Shown in pieces: positions 1 to 12,200 of a stretch of 64,000 nt of DNA. The stretch is from Planococcus citri (Eukaryota; Arthropoda; Insecta; Hemiptera; Pseudococcidae). The stretch is from contig NC_088677.1 of NCBI RefSeq assembly GCF_950023065.1, positions 80,253,469-80,317,468 on the forward strand, in the 5' to 3' direction. Position numbers and translations under genes: made by a program. How positions within the stretch are numbered: position 1 is the stretch's first letter; each line of letters opens with the position of its first letter. The notes under the pieces were generated by a model. It saw only the letters and a list, made by a program, of their open reading frames with translations. It did no database searches and was not told the DNA's origin.

Positions 1-3000
1 GAAGGTGATCACACCAAGATGCCTGTAAAAATGGCAGGTGGCTCTAACCAACTCGAGAGTGTCAAAATCAGCGACGTTATAGCAGTATCACCAGTCAGCT
101 CAAATGCTTCTACACTCTCTAGAGAATCGACGCCTCGAAGACAAATTTCTGGAGATGGTTCAGATTATTCTGATATTTTTTTCTTTGGCTCTGGAACTTC
201 TCACCTTGATGGTTCAAATGCGAAATCGAAAAAACCAGTTAGTTCTAAGGGTTTGCTAAAAAGTACTATCGAACTTCCTGCTGCACCACTGGCGCAAACT
301 CAGCCCCACGAAAGTGAAAAAGCATCGTCACCCAAAGATGATAATTCAGATTCCGATTGTCTTATAGTCGAGCCTATTGATGCAAAGGAGCATCTGCTAA
401 ATGGTTCATATGATTTGACTAGACCAGCAAACGAAGGTGCGTCTCTGCCTATGGAAATCGGTACCGAGGAATCATTACTGAAAGAGATATCGCAAATACG
501 CAAAGCGTTGATGAAGAATTCAGGCAAAAAGCATAAAAAGAATAAAAAACATAAACATCACAAATCTCATTCCAGTTCGAAGAAAAAGAAACGATCTAAA
601 AGTCGAATGCAATCGCCTAGTTCGGAGAAAGGTTCTGGCAATGAGGATGAAACTGCAAATGAACCTAGAGTTGTAAACGGCAGGTTGAGCGTACGATCGA
701 AATGGGACTCGAGTGATACTGACGATTCTGGTAAAACTACCAAATCCAAACGAAGAAAGAGTGGGAGTGCTGATTCTGGAGCTAGCAAATCGAATGAAAA
801 TAGAATAACTGATTTTTCTAAAACTTCAAAATCAACAGATAGAGAGATCGCCGAGCCTGCCAAAACATTGAAATCAACAACAGTCGATTCGTCTACAACT
901 ACTCTACGTAGAGAAATACAAAACCCTGATTCTTCTACAACACAGTTTGTAGAAATAAATAATGCCGATTCTTCTACAGCTGCTCAAGATTCTTGTAATA
1001 GAGAAACTACCTCCAAAGAAAATCCAGCCAAAGTGAACGAATCTAAAACGCAAGAATCGCCTAAACTGGACCAACCAGCGGATAAAGCAGGCGACGATGA
1101 CAGTCCATTGTGGAATTCTGATAGTGAAACTGCGCCAGATTTTAGTGAAAAGTCGAATGTAACTGGAACTGATTTTAATAACGACTTTAGGCCAATACCC
1201 AGATCCGATTTTAATGACAACTCGAGAGTAACTGTGTTGACATTTGGTATAAACAAGAACTCGTCATCGTTTGATGATAATGCTGATGAACCACCACACA
1301 AGAGAATGTTTTCATGCGAATCCGGTAAAGAATTGCAAAGTAATTTTAGAAGAAGAGGCGGACCAGATGGCTTCCGTGGTCGAGGCCGAGGTCGAGGTCG
1401 CGGTTGGGATCGAGGTCGCGGTTGGGATCGTGGTCGTGGTGGTCGTGGTGGAAGAAACGATTCATTTGCTCCACCTTCTGGTAACAACTACTTATTCAGA
1501 AGATCGAATAGTGTGGATTCTGAGCCTGAAAACCCCCAGCAGAATCAGCAGAGTTCACCTTTTGCAGAAAGATTCAGCAGAAGCAGATTTAGAGCTGATT
1601 CGGAATCTGATAATTTGTCCAATAACGGAAGATCCAAGAGTGTGGGACGCTATGGTGTTATCAACTGGAGAAACTCAACAGAAGATAACAATATGCCTGA
1701 ATTCCAGCGTGGCAGAGGTCGTCGTAACAGCCCTCCAAGATCACCACCGCCGTATGTGTTTCAACGCAGAACATCAACAGATAACAGTGTGCCTGAATTC
1801 AGGCGTGGCAGAGGTCGTCCTAATAGCCCCCTAAAATCACCACCATCATATTTGTTTCCACGCGGTCGTCGAAGTCCATCTCCTCATCACCCAAATTTAC
1901 TCAGTTTAATGGGTAGGTCCCCAACTTATCGTCCTAGAGGTAAGCTTAGTTCCTATAGAAGTCCCTCACCACGTTCCTATCGCGGAAAATATGGTAAGAG
2001 CCAGACTCCATCAATAACCCATGAGTCATCCTTCAGAGCAGCTGTGTCTAGATCACGTTCTCCTGATGAGCGTACCTTACGAAGTAAATCTCGTGGTCCA
2101 TCTCGTTCTGGTTCCCAGCAAAGCGAACGTTGGTCCTTGAAAAGTCTATCTCCTGATAATTCCAATCAGAACAAATCTAAAGCATTGAGAAGTCCATCTG
2201 CTTCTCGTTCTCATCGCAGCAAATCTAGAGCCTTAAGAAGTCCATCTGCTTCTCGTTCACATCGCAGCAAATCTCGGGCCTTGAGAAGCCCATCTGCTTC
2301 TCGTTCTCATCGGAGCAAATCTCGGGCCTTGAGGAGTCCATCTGGCTCTCGTTCCCTTCGCAGCAAATCCAGGGCCTTGAGAAGCCCATCTGCTTCTCGA
2401 TTACATCGTAGCAAATCTCGGGCCTTGAGAAGCCCATCTGGCTCTCGTTCCCTTCGCAGCAAATCTCGGGCCTTGAGGAGTCCATCTGGCTCTCGTTCCC
2501 TTCGCAGCAAATCCAGGGCCTTGAGAAGTCCATCTGCTTCTCGTTCTCATCGGAGCAAATCTAGGGTGTTGAGAAGTCCATCTTGTTCTCATGCCCATCG
2601 CAGCAGGTCTCGGGCCGCGAGAAGTCCATCTTGTCCTCGATCATATCGCAGCAAATCTAGGGCCGCGAGAAGTCCATCTTGCTCACATACCCATCGCAGC
2701 AGGTCTCGGGCCGCAAGAAGTCCATCATGTTCCCATACCCATCGCAGCAGGTCTCGGGCCGCAAGAAGTCCATCATGTTCCCATACCCATCGCAGCAGGT
2801 CTCGGGCTGTGAGAAGTCCATCTTGTTCTCATACCCATCGCAGCAAATCTAGGGCCGCGAGAAGTCCATCCTGTTCTCATTCGCATCGCAGCAGATCTCG
2901 GGCCACGAGAAGTCCATCTTGCTCCCATTCGCATCGCAGCAAATCTCGGGCCGCGAGAAGTCCATCTCGTTCTCGAAGGAGCAAATCACGTGCATACAGA

Positions 3001-3203
3001 AGCCCTTCAATGCCGAGTCGGAGTCCATCCCGCACATTCAGGAGTAAATCTCAAGCACGCAGGAGCCCATCACGGTCACGTAGGAGTAAATCTCACATTA
3101 GAAGCAAATCTTGCTCGCACAGGAGTAAATCGCGCCCCTACAAGAGCCCATCAAGTCGTAGTTCAGCGAGCAGCTCTGAGTCTAGATCACCTTCACTCAC
3201 GCG
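1..3203 (+). CDS. Large RS/RGG exon of the nuclear protein
   Basis: This single exon is open for its whole length and ends in a partial codon (CG) before donor GTATGT at 3204. The next exon supplies the third base. A Met codon at 19 is not a confident start, because the frame stays open to the window edge. It encodes the Lys/His run (about nt 530-600), the RGG box (about nt 1375-1455), SPxR-type segments (about nt 1720-2010) and the RS repeat array. In-frame reading past 3203 reaches a stop nine bases after the donor region, which would only matter if this intron were retained. Confidence 0.85.
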
Positions 3204-6200
3204 GTATGTAAATCATTGATTATGTGTAATCTTCCTGCGTTTTAATTTGCGGTGCAATTTGTCATAAAATAGGTACTTGGGAGAAAGGGGGTTGGCATAA
3301 TAAAGAATAGGATTGCGTGGTAGAAAAATGCATTTGAAACATAAAGAGGGCTTTTTTGATGAAAGGCTAATATCAGTGCTTTTTGAATATTTTAGCAAAA
3401 AAAAAACACAAATTTCTTAGAAATTTTGGCAAAAAGTACAACCATTGACTATTTTTCATCATAAAACTTATTTCTGAGTATTTTTGATAAAAAACAGGAA
3501 TTTTTTTACTATTTTAGCCAAAACGTAATTTTAAAAAAAAAATCTTGGTAAGAATGGGATGGATTGTTTGACAATTTTGTCAAAAATTGGCCCCTTTTAA
3601 CAATTTTACCAAAAATGGGCACTTTTTGAAAATTTTGACGAAAATTGACAAAAATGGACATTTTTTAACAACTGTGCTAAAAATGGGCACTTCTAGACTA
3701 TTTTTCCAAAAATTGACGCTTTTTGACATTTTCCCCCAAAAATGGGCACTTTTTGAAAATTTTGACAAAAATGGACATGTTTTAACAACTGTGCTAAAAA
3801 CGGACACTTCTAGACTATTTTTCCAAAAATTGACGCTTTTTGACATTTTCCCCCAAAAATGGGCACTTTTTGAAAATTTTGACAAAAATGAACATGTTTT
3901 AACAACTCTGCTAAAAATGGACACTTCTAGACTATTTTTCCAAAAATTGACGCTTTTTAACATTTCCCCCAAAAAATCAACACTTTTTGATTAAGGAAAA
4001 TTTTTCCAAAAAAAAATCTGAAAATTTTTGTGTTTGTGGTCTCATTTTTTATTTGTTTTGTTTTGGTGTTACTCATCTTACATGTCTGTTTTGTATGTTT
4101 AATTTTTCTTTGTTCCCACAGTTTGGCTAGAGCTTGCAGTCCATTGGAAGAAATGCGACGACAGCTGAGGAAGAAAAATGAGGCAGCAGTTCAGCGGGCT
4201 TTGGATAGCCAAGAAAAGGTCAGCGAATTTTTGATTACTCATACGTGTATAATTTGTTACCAATATGTTTATTGTTTATGTACATATATATAGTAGGTAG
4301 GTACCTACAATTTACACTATGTTGATAATTGTTGAGAGTGACGTGGTAAAATTGAAAATTCCTTGCGAGTTTTAGGTTGTGTGCGTGTGCGTGCAGGAAT
4401 TGGAATAGAAAAACAATACTAGCTCGAGAAGAAAAATAGATATCTACGTTTAGAACTCGGTTGCATCGGATTATGGTACTGCTTGCTTAGTATATTTAAA
4501 GCTTAGTTCAGCTTTCTCTCTTTTGGAGTGTATGAACTTTTTCAGGAGCAGAATTTTCATTTTCTAAAGTCTTCATCCGGCTAGCAAATCATTCAGCTTT
4601 GAAGGAATTTCGTTTTATTAGAAAAGGAACTTGGGTCTAAAAATGTTTTAAAATGTAGTAGCCTATGGGTTGGGTATTGAATCTGTGATTTTGGATTTTT
4701 CTGATTCTGATACCAAATTGATCGAAATTCCATCCTCCTCCACCCAAACAGGGCTTGAGCCCCAAAATTTTGTAAAGTGTAGTAAAATGTTATTTTTCGT
4801 CCCAAAAAATCACCAAAAGTCTCCCTTTTTTGACAGGAATTTTGACGATTGTTGAAAATGAAAATTACGCAAAAAATTCAATTTTTTGTCAATAATTTCC
4901 AAAAAGTCTGGAAAAATTCTCGCTTTTTAGAAAAATTCCTGAAAAAATTCTAAAATTTGAGTGTTTTGCCCAAATTACCGAAGCGTCCCGCTTTTCAAAA
5001 AAAATTGCAAAATAGTCCAACTTTATTGATAAAAATGTTTAAAAATATGATTTTTGCCAATTGCTACTAAGCAAGTTTTTTTTCCAAAAAATTAATCAAA
5101 AGTCTCGCATTTTTTGTCGAAAATCGCAAAAAATATCACATTTTTGCCCATAAATCCAAGTCCTGCAAAAATGGTCAGTTTTGCATTTTGCAAGAATTCA
5201 ACGAGATGGTTTTTTGGTAAAATGTCGCATGGTGCATCTACACGATCACTCACCAAAAAACAATTTTCAATCTTTCTCCAGAAATCAGTGATCGTTCTGC
5301 CAGGCCCAAAAAGGTTCATTTCACGTCAATTCGACCAAAAAGTAGTATGGGGGGGGGGTGGGAATCGGCGATTTTTTTTGAAATTTTTCCTGTGGAGAGA
5401 TCTTTTGAACGGTTTTAACCCGTTTTGAGCAGTTCTGGAGCCTCTAGCTGATTTTTGAAACTCGAAATGTCCACAAAATTCCATCAAATTGGAGTTGTAA
5501 AGCTTTCAGAGCCTCCAGCGACATTTTTGAAAATTACTGGAGCCTCCAGCAGATTTTTTAAACTTTAAATTTTTACAAAATTTCATCAAATGGAGATGGA
5601 GAGTTGAAATCCATTGTGCAAACTAATTTTAACACCCTCTGAAGACGACTTCAGGTGTGTTCAAGTCATTTTAGAGCCTCCAGCGACTTTTTTGAAAATT
5701 ACTGGAGCCTCAGGTAGATTTTTGATTTCCCCAAAATTTCATCAAACTGAGATGGAGAGTCGAAATTCATTCTGCAAACTAATTTCAATACGCTACGAAG
5801 TTGACTGCTGGTAGATTTCAAGTCGTTTTGGAGCCTCCAGCGACTTTTCGAAAGGTTGTATGGCGTTTTTTTGGAAAATTGAAATTTCCTAAAAGTAGCT
5901 GGAAGCTTCAAAAGCATCTGAAACAACCATGTAGCGTGCGAAGTAAACTTCAGCTTGCCAACTCCATTTGATAAATTAATGATGGGGAAATTTCAAGTTT
6001 CAAAAATCTACTGGAGGCTCCAGTAATTTTCAAAAAAGTCGCCGGAGGCTCTAAAATGACTTGAACACACCTGAAGTCGTCTTCAGAGGGTGTTAAAATT
6101 AGTTTGCACAGTAAAATTTTCGACTCTCCATCCCCATTTGATGAAATTTTGTAAAAATTTAAAGTTTCAAAAATCTGCTGGAGGCTCCAGTAATTTTCAA

Positions 6201-9200
6201 AAATGTAGCTGGAGGCTCTAAAAGCTTTACAACTCCAATTTGATGGAATTTTGTGGACATTTCGAGTTTCAAAAATCTGCTGGAGGCTCCAGAACTGCTC
6301 AAAATGGGTTGAAACCGTTTCCAATCGATTTGGCATGTCGAGCTTTCTAAAGTTTGAAAAATTTCGAGCAACTCCTATGTTGAAACGCAAAATCTGCGAT
6401 TTCGGCCAACCTGTCAATCAAAATGGCCGCCATTTTGTAAGTAAGGCCAACTTTTTTTTTGGGCAAGTTTGCTTTAAAATGTTCCTTAGGATGTCCCCTT
6501 TAAGAAAAAAGTTGTCCCGGAGGATCGGTGGGGGGGGGGTGCAATTACTCCTATTGTCATATGCCGGACTACCAGCTCTTTTTTAAAGGCTGCTAGGGGG
6601 TGTCGAACGTTTTCAGGGAACTTGAAATATCATTCATTTCAGCATTTTCAGCAGTGGATAACTCGATAACCGCGATACCTACCAAAATGGAACTTTCCCC
6701 AATAGTTATGGTTTTTGAGAGGCTTTTTGATGATATCATAAAAATCAGTGTTGCTCCTTTTTTTCGTACGAAAAATCAGCTAGAAAAGTTTCAAAACGTA
6801 GTTTTCTTATCATTCCGACTCTCAAAAATTCTGAAAAAAGTATATTACGGACATCTTTTCATGCTGAACAACATATTAAAAAATTGGGATGGCATTATTT
6901 CGTGAAATTGATTTTAAAAAATGAAAAGTTTGAGAAAAAAATGCGATTTTTTGATTTAAATGATGAAAAAAAGTTTCGTAAAGTGAAGTTGACCCATTTG
7001 ACCCCTATTTTTACGTATCGGTTGAAAAAGTTGAAAACCCCCTCTGACTCGATGAAAATGAACTCACTCGAAATTCGAAAAAATTCAATTTTCAATTCCA
7101 AACATCGAAAAAAGCTTAAATTTCTTGAGTTGTCCTATTTTGACCTTTTTGTGGCGTATTTTACGAAAAAGTTGATGAAAATAACACTCATAGCAAAAAA
7201 ATTAATTTGTGTATTTTTTCAATTCACACGTCAGAATTTCAGTTTTTCAAGTTCACTGAAAACTTTGACACCCCCTATCAGCCTTTAAAAAAGAGCTCGA
7301 GGGCTGCGATTTGCGCCATTGGTCACTCCTTCAAAAGGTCTTTCCACAGGAAAAATTTCAAAAAAATCGTCGACCCCCCCCCCTTACCACTTCTTGGTCG
7401 ACTTGACGTAGAATGACCCAAAAGTCAAATTTGGTCGAGAACTTTTCAAATGAAAGTTAGAATTTCAAAATTACTCAGTTGGTGCTGACGTGGAACATGA
7501 AAACAAAAAACAGTCCGGCATATGACAGTAGAAATAATTGCACTCCCCCTCCCCTCCTCTGACAAAACGTCGACCATTTTGATTGACAGGTCAGCCGAAA
7601 TCGCAGATTTTGCTTTCCAACAAATTTTTTGAACTTGACATAGTTAGATTGAAAGAGTTCGCAAAAATTTATCACCAGCCAAAATTTCAAGTGCTAAACT
7701 GCATTTTTTTTTTTTATTTTTGGCAAATTTTTAAAAATCAGGCCAAAAAAGAGAAAAAAATCAAAATTGAAAAAAAATGACCTAGAAAGCTGAAATTTGA
7801 GATTTACTCTATTTTTGACCTACCAAATCGATTGGAAACGGTTTCAAAACGTTTTGAGCAGTTCTGGAGCCTCCAGCAGATTTTTGAAAATTGGAAATCT
7901 CTACAAAATGTCATAAAATGAAGTTGAAAATCCAAAATTCACGCTGCACTTCAACTTGAAAACGCTATTAACTCGACCACTGGTAAATTTAAGTCATTTT
8001 TTAGCCTCCAGTGACTTTTTGGAAATTCTTGGAGCCTCCAGTTAGTTTTTAAAACTTGAAATTTTCACGAAATTTCTTCAAATGGAAATTTTGATTCCCC
8101 ATCCCTCATTTTTGGCTTAAATTTGATTTTCAAAAATTCACCAAAAATCAAAAATTGCAGTTTGGCGCTGGAAATTTTCTCTGGCGATAAATTTTTGCAT
8201 AATCCTTCAATCTAGCGTTGTCCAATTCGAAAATTTCTTGCGAGTCCTGTGTTGGAAAACAAAATCTGCGATTTCGACTGACCTGTATTTTTTTAGTAGG
8301 GCCAACTTTTCTAAACGCTAGTTTGCTTTAAAAGATTCCTTTAGGATGTCCCTTCGAGAAAAAAGTTGTCCTAGAGCATCTAAGGGTGGGGAGAGTACTA
8401 ATACAAGCTTATTCTTTTAATTTGACCCCTTCCATCGCTTACTAGACCGCCTTATAAGGTTCAGATTCAGAATACAGAAATATTGATAACTTTATTCGAT
8501 GACATGTATCAAATATTACTTATTATGTGCCTACGGTTTTTTAATTGGACCCCTATCATTCCCCTAATTCCTTCATAGAATCATATCTGTGTTCAACACC
8601 TTGAAAAATATGAAATTCGAATTCGTTAGAACTGTGTCAAGCTATTCGATATTTTTGTCCATGTTTTGAACACATGTTGCTTATTTTTATCATAATATTT
8701 TACCCAACTTGGAGACCATCTGGCACCAATAGCGTTGGATCTGCTTTATTACCTACCTCTACCATGCTGGAGGTATGAGAACCGAAGTTCCAAATGGGTA
8801 GTTTGATTTTATTTACAAATGGGAGTATTTATCAAAGTGTACAAACAAACGCCTCACCTACTTAACAAACTTAGCCTATTCGGAATTTTCATTTTACCAC
8901 GTCATTCTCCCTACCTGTTGCGCTTTGTAAATACATACTACGTAACTTTGTAAAGGCTTAAGCATGCCGTAATCTTACTCTTTACCAATGTATTATTCGT
9001 TCGTGTTCTAGCCTACGAAAGGAAGAGCTAATTTGAAAGCATGCAGCAAGGGACGAGTAATCGACGATCTCGATTTAACGGTAATTGCTTCAATTTCACT
9101 AACGGGAAATTTATTGTGTATCTTATTCCTTCAAACAAAATTCGGAAATTTTCATTTTTAGACTTCATCGCCATCGCCTGAACCGGAGACAAACGTAGTG

Positions 9201-12200
9201 AATAGAGACCCACGGGTAATTGGTTCTTTTTTAATCTACTCTATCTTTTTGAACGTGCTTATCTGAATTGTATGTAAGATTACAAGAACTGATACCTACG
9301 TATAATTCTTTTCCTATACCTACGTTTTGTTTTGTACATACCTACGATATTGTACGTGTGTACTGTACCTACTTAATTCTGTACATTCCTCGCTTTTTGA
9401 ATTAACTTCATTTTGAATAATTTCGAACACACTAAACAGTACCTGAAAATTTGATTTTATAGCTGGCTTCTGCTAATAGTAAGCCTACTACTCGAGCTAC
9501 GCCGATGCATTCCAATAATACACATAATGCAACCGTCTCAAGTCAATATCATCACATTCTACATAATATGCCTTTAACCGGATTTGGGGTAAATGAATAT
9601 AGATAAGGTTATCTGTATATACGTGGTCAATTGTTAAAGTTAAACAATACCTAAACATGGACCATATGGTGTTGGTTAAGATAAAAATTTTACATAAATG
9701 CATGCGATACCTATGTTGGATTTTATTTACATCACTATAAAGCTTCCTCTCTTCTGTCTGAATAATATGTAAAAATATTGGAAATAACGTTACTTCGGTT
9801 TTAATTATCTAGAGTAGAAACTATGTAGATAGCATTGCATTTCCTTTGAACTTATTTCCGCTTATACATACCTACCTATGCTTACTGCTTAGTCTATTGA
9901 AGAATTTAGTATGTTTTGATGGCTTGCTTGTACGTATATTGTAGTACCTTCGCTTACATTCTCGCGTTATGAAATATGCACTGACGACAAGTTTGTTTAA
10001 TAATACCGATGACGAGGTGCTAAATTCAATGAACCGAATGTTTTTCATTTGCGTCAATTTACTCGCCGTATCACACGAAAAGTTGAATAGACGATTTGGC
10101 GTCTTATTCTCTTAATTTTTTGATAACAAAAAATAAATTAAAAATCATTAAATGTGTAGCTTTATTAGGGTAGGGGTGAAACGAGTAGCCAAATCGAAAA
10201 ATTAAGGTCATATTCGCGTTCAGCTCCTCTAAAAACATGTCAATCGATTTGTCACATGCCTTGCTTTTTTTCGACATTTTTATCCAAAGTGGGGAGGGGA
10301 AGCTGTGCTTTCTCTCCCCTCTTCAAAAATGGAAAAAATAAAGTCTTGAATATTTGAAAAAAATAACAACCCTTTCCCTTGGAAATTACATTTACATTTC
10401 TTGATTTTTGTGTCAACATTTTTCCTCGAGGGTTTTCTTACATTTTTCTCAAACGATGTTGACTCTTATAATGTGTATTGGTTTGACTTTGCTCCCCCCC
10501 CCTCCCATTAACTTGCGTCATTCCATGTCAATTTCGATTTAGTTCAATTTTTTTGCAATTACGTATGTGTACTCATCCAACTAATTAGAAAGCCATCATT
10601 TATTTGCATTTGACCAGGGGTGAACACGAAGCTTTGGGATATTGTTTATTCTAACTGGGATACAAGAGAGGAGTAAAAGAAATGCTCGAAAGAGGCGGAG
10701 TACTCTGCGAGCAGAGTTTTTTTTTCGGAGTACAAAATGCAATACTCTTGCAGCCTTCGGCCTTGATACTGACTTTTAAAAACAATATTTTTTGTTTACC
10801 TACTTGTAATTTTTGGTAAATTACTGGTATTAGTGGTGTTTTAAATGCTTGGTAAAATACTGGTGTTTTAAATTCAAATACTTGGTAAATTACTGGCATT
10901 TCTGCTGTAAATTACCTCATATTCTTGGTAAATTACTGGTATTGTTTGATAAATTACTGATACTTTTTGGTAAATTACCGGTAATTTTATTAAATTACCA
11001 GTAGCTTCTGGTAAATTACCAGTATTTTTATTAGAAAATAGTTACCAGTAATTTTTGACAAATTAAAATTAATTTTTGGTAATTTACTATTACTAGGAAT
11101 TTTTTTTGGTAAATTACCTGTAATTTTAGGTAAATTACCAGTAATTTTTGGGCAGGTTACCAGTGGTTTTTTTGGTGAATTTCTCATATATTTTTTGTAA
11201 ATTACTGGTTATTATTTTGGTAAATTACCTGTAACTTTTGGTAATTTACCTGTAATTTTTGGTAAATTACCGGTAATTATTGGTGAATTACCTGTAATTT
11301 TTGGTAAATTGCCAGTAACTTTTGGTTAGTTCATAGTTGCCACTTGCCAGTATTTGTTTGGTAGGTTACCAGTGTTTTTTTTTTTTTTTTGTAGATTTCA
11401 TTTCCACTGATTTTTTTTTTGTAAATCATCGGTAATCATTTTGGGAAATGTTGGGCAATTTTTCTGGTAAATTATTTTTAATTTTTTTGGTGAATTACCA
11501 GTCATTTTTTTGTAAGTAAATTACCAATATTTGAAGGTAAATTACTAGTAATTTTTGAGAAATTACCTGTAATTTTTGGTGAATTGCTAGTAACTTTTGG
11601 TAAGTTGCCAGTATTTGTTTGGTAGGTTAACAGTGTTAGTGTTTTTTCCATAAATTTCCATCAATTTTTTTTTGCAAATCATCCGTAATTATTTTAGTAA
11701 ATGTTGAGCAATTTTTCTGGTAAATTACCAGTAATGTAAGTTTTTGGTCAATTATCAGTCATTTTTGGTAAATTACCAGTCATTTTAGGTAAATTACCAG
11801 TCATTTTAGGTGAATTACCGGTTATTTTAGGTAAATTACCAGTAATTTTTTGGTAGGTTACCAGTGGTTTTTTTTGTGAATTTCTCGTATTTTTTTTGTA
11901 AATTACTGGTAATTATTTTGGTAAATTACCTTCAAATTTTGGTAAATTACCTGTAACTTTTGGTAATTTACCGGTAACTTTTGGTAATTTACCTGTAATT
12001 TTTGGTGAATTACCTGTAATTTTTGGTAAATTTCCTGTAATTTTTGGTAAATTGCCAGTAACTTTTGGTAGGTTACCACTTACCAGTGTTTTCCCCCCTA
12101 AATTTCCATCAATTTTTTTTTGTAAATCATCCGTAATTATTTGGGTAAATGTTGAGCAATTTTTCTGGTAAATTACCAATGATTTTCAATTTTTTTGGTA

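Larger units (their letters stand above)
4219..9011 (+). other. Intron filled with degenerate foldback-type repeats
   Basis: Intron of the RS-rich gene. About 4220-5320 is AT-rich with no recognisable element. About 5320-8400 is a cluster of copies of one dispersed repeat family in both orientations (listed separately). About 8400-9011 shows nothing recognisable. The 3' boundary is TTCTAG before 9012. Confidence 0.6.

Noticed and set aside
3580..3994. Overlapping open frames on both strands
   Set aside because: Both are products of the 117-bp tandem repeat; the open frames exist because the period is a multiple of three.
11913..12179. Minus-strand open frame reading ITGNLPK repeats
   Set aside because: It follows exactly the GGTAAATTACC repeat, with no splice sites, start context or non-repetitive sequence.
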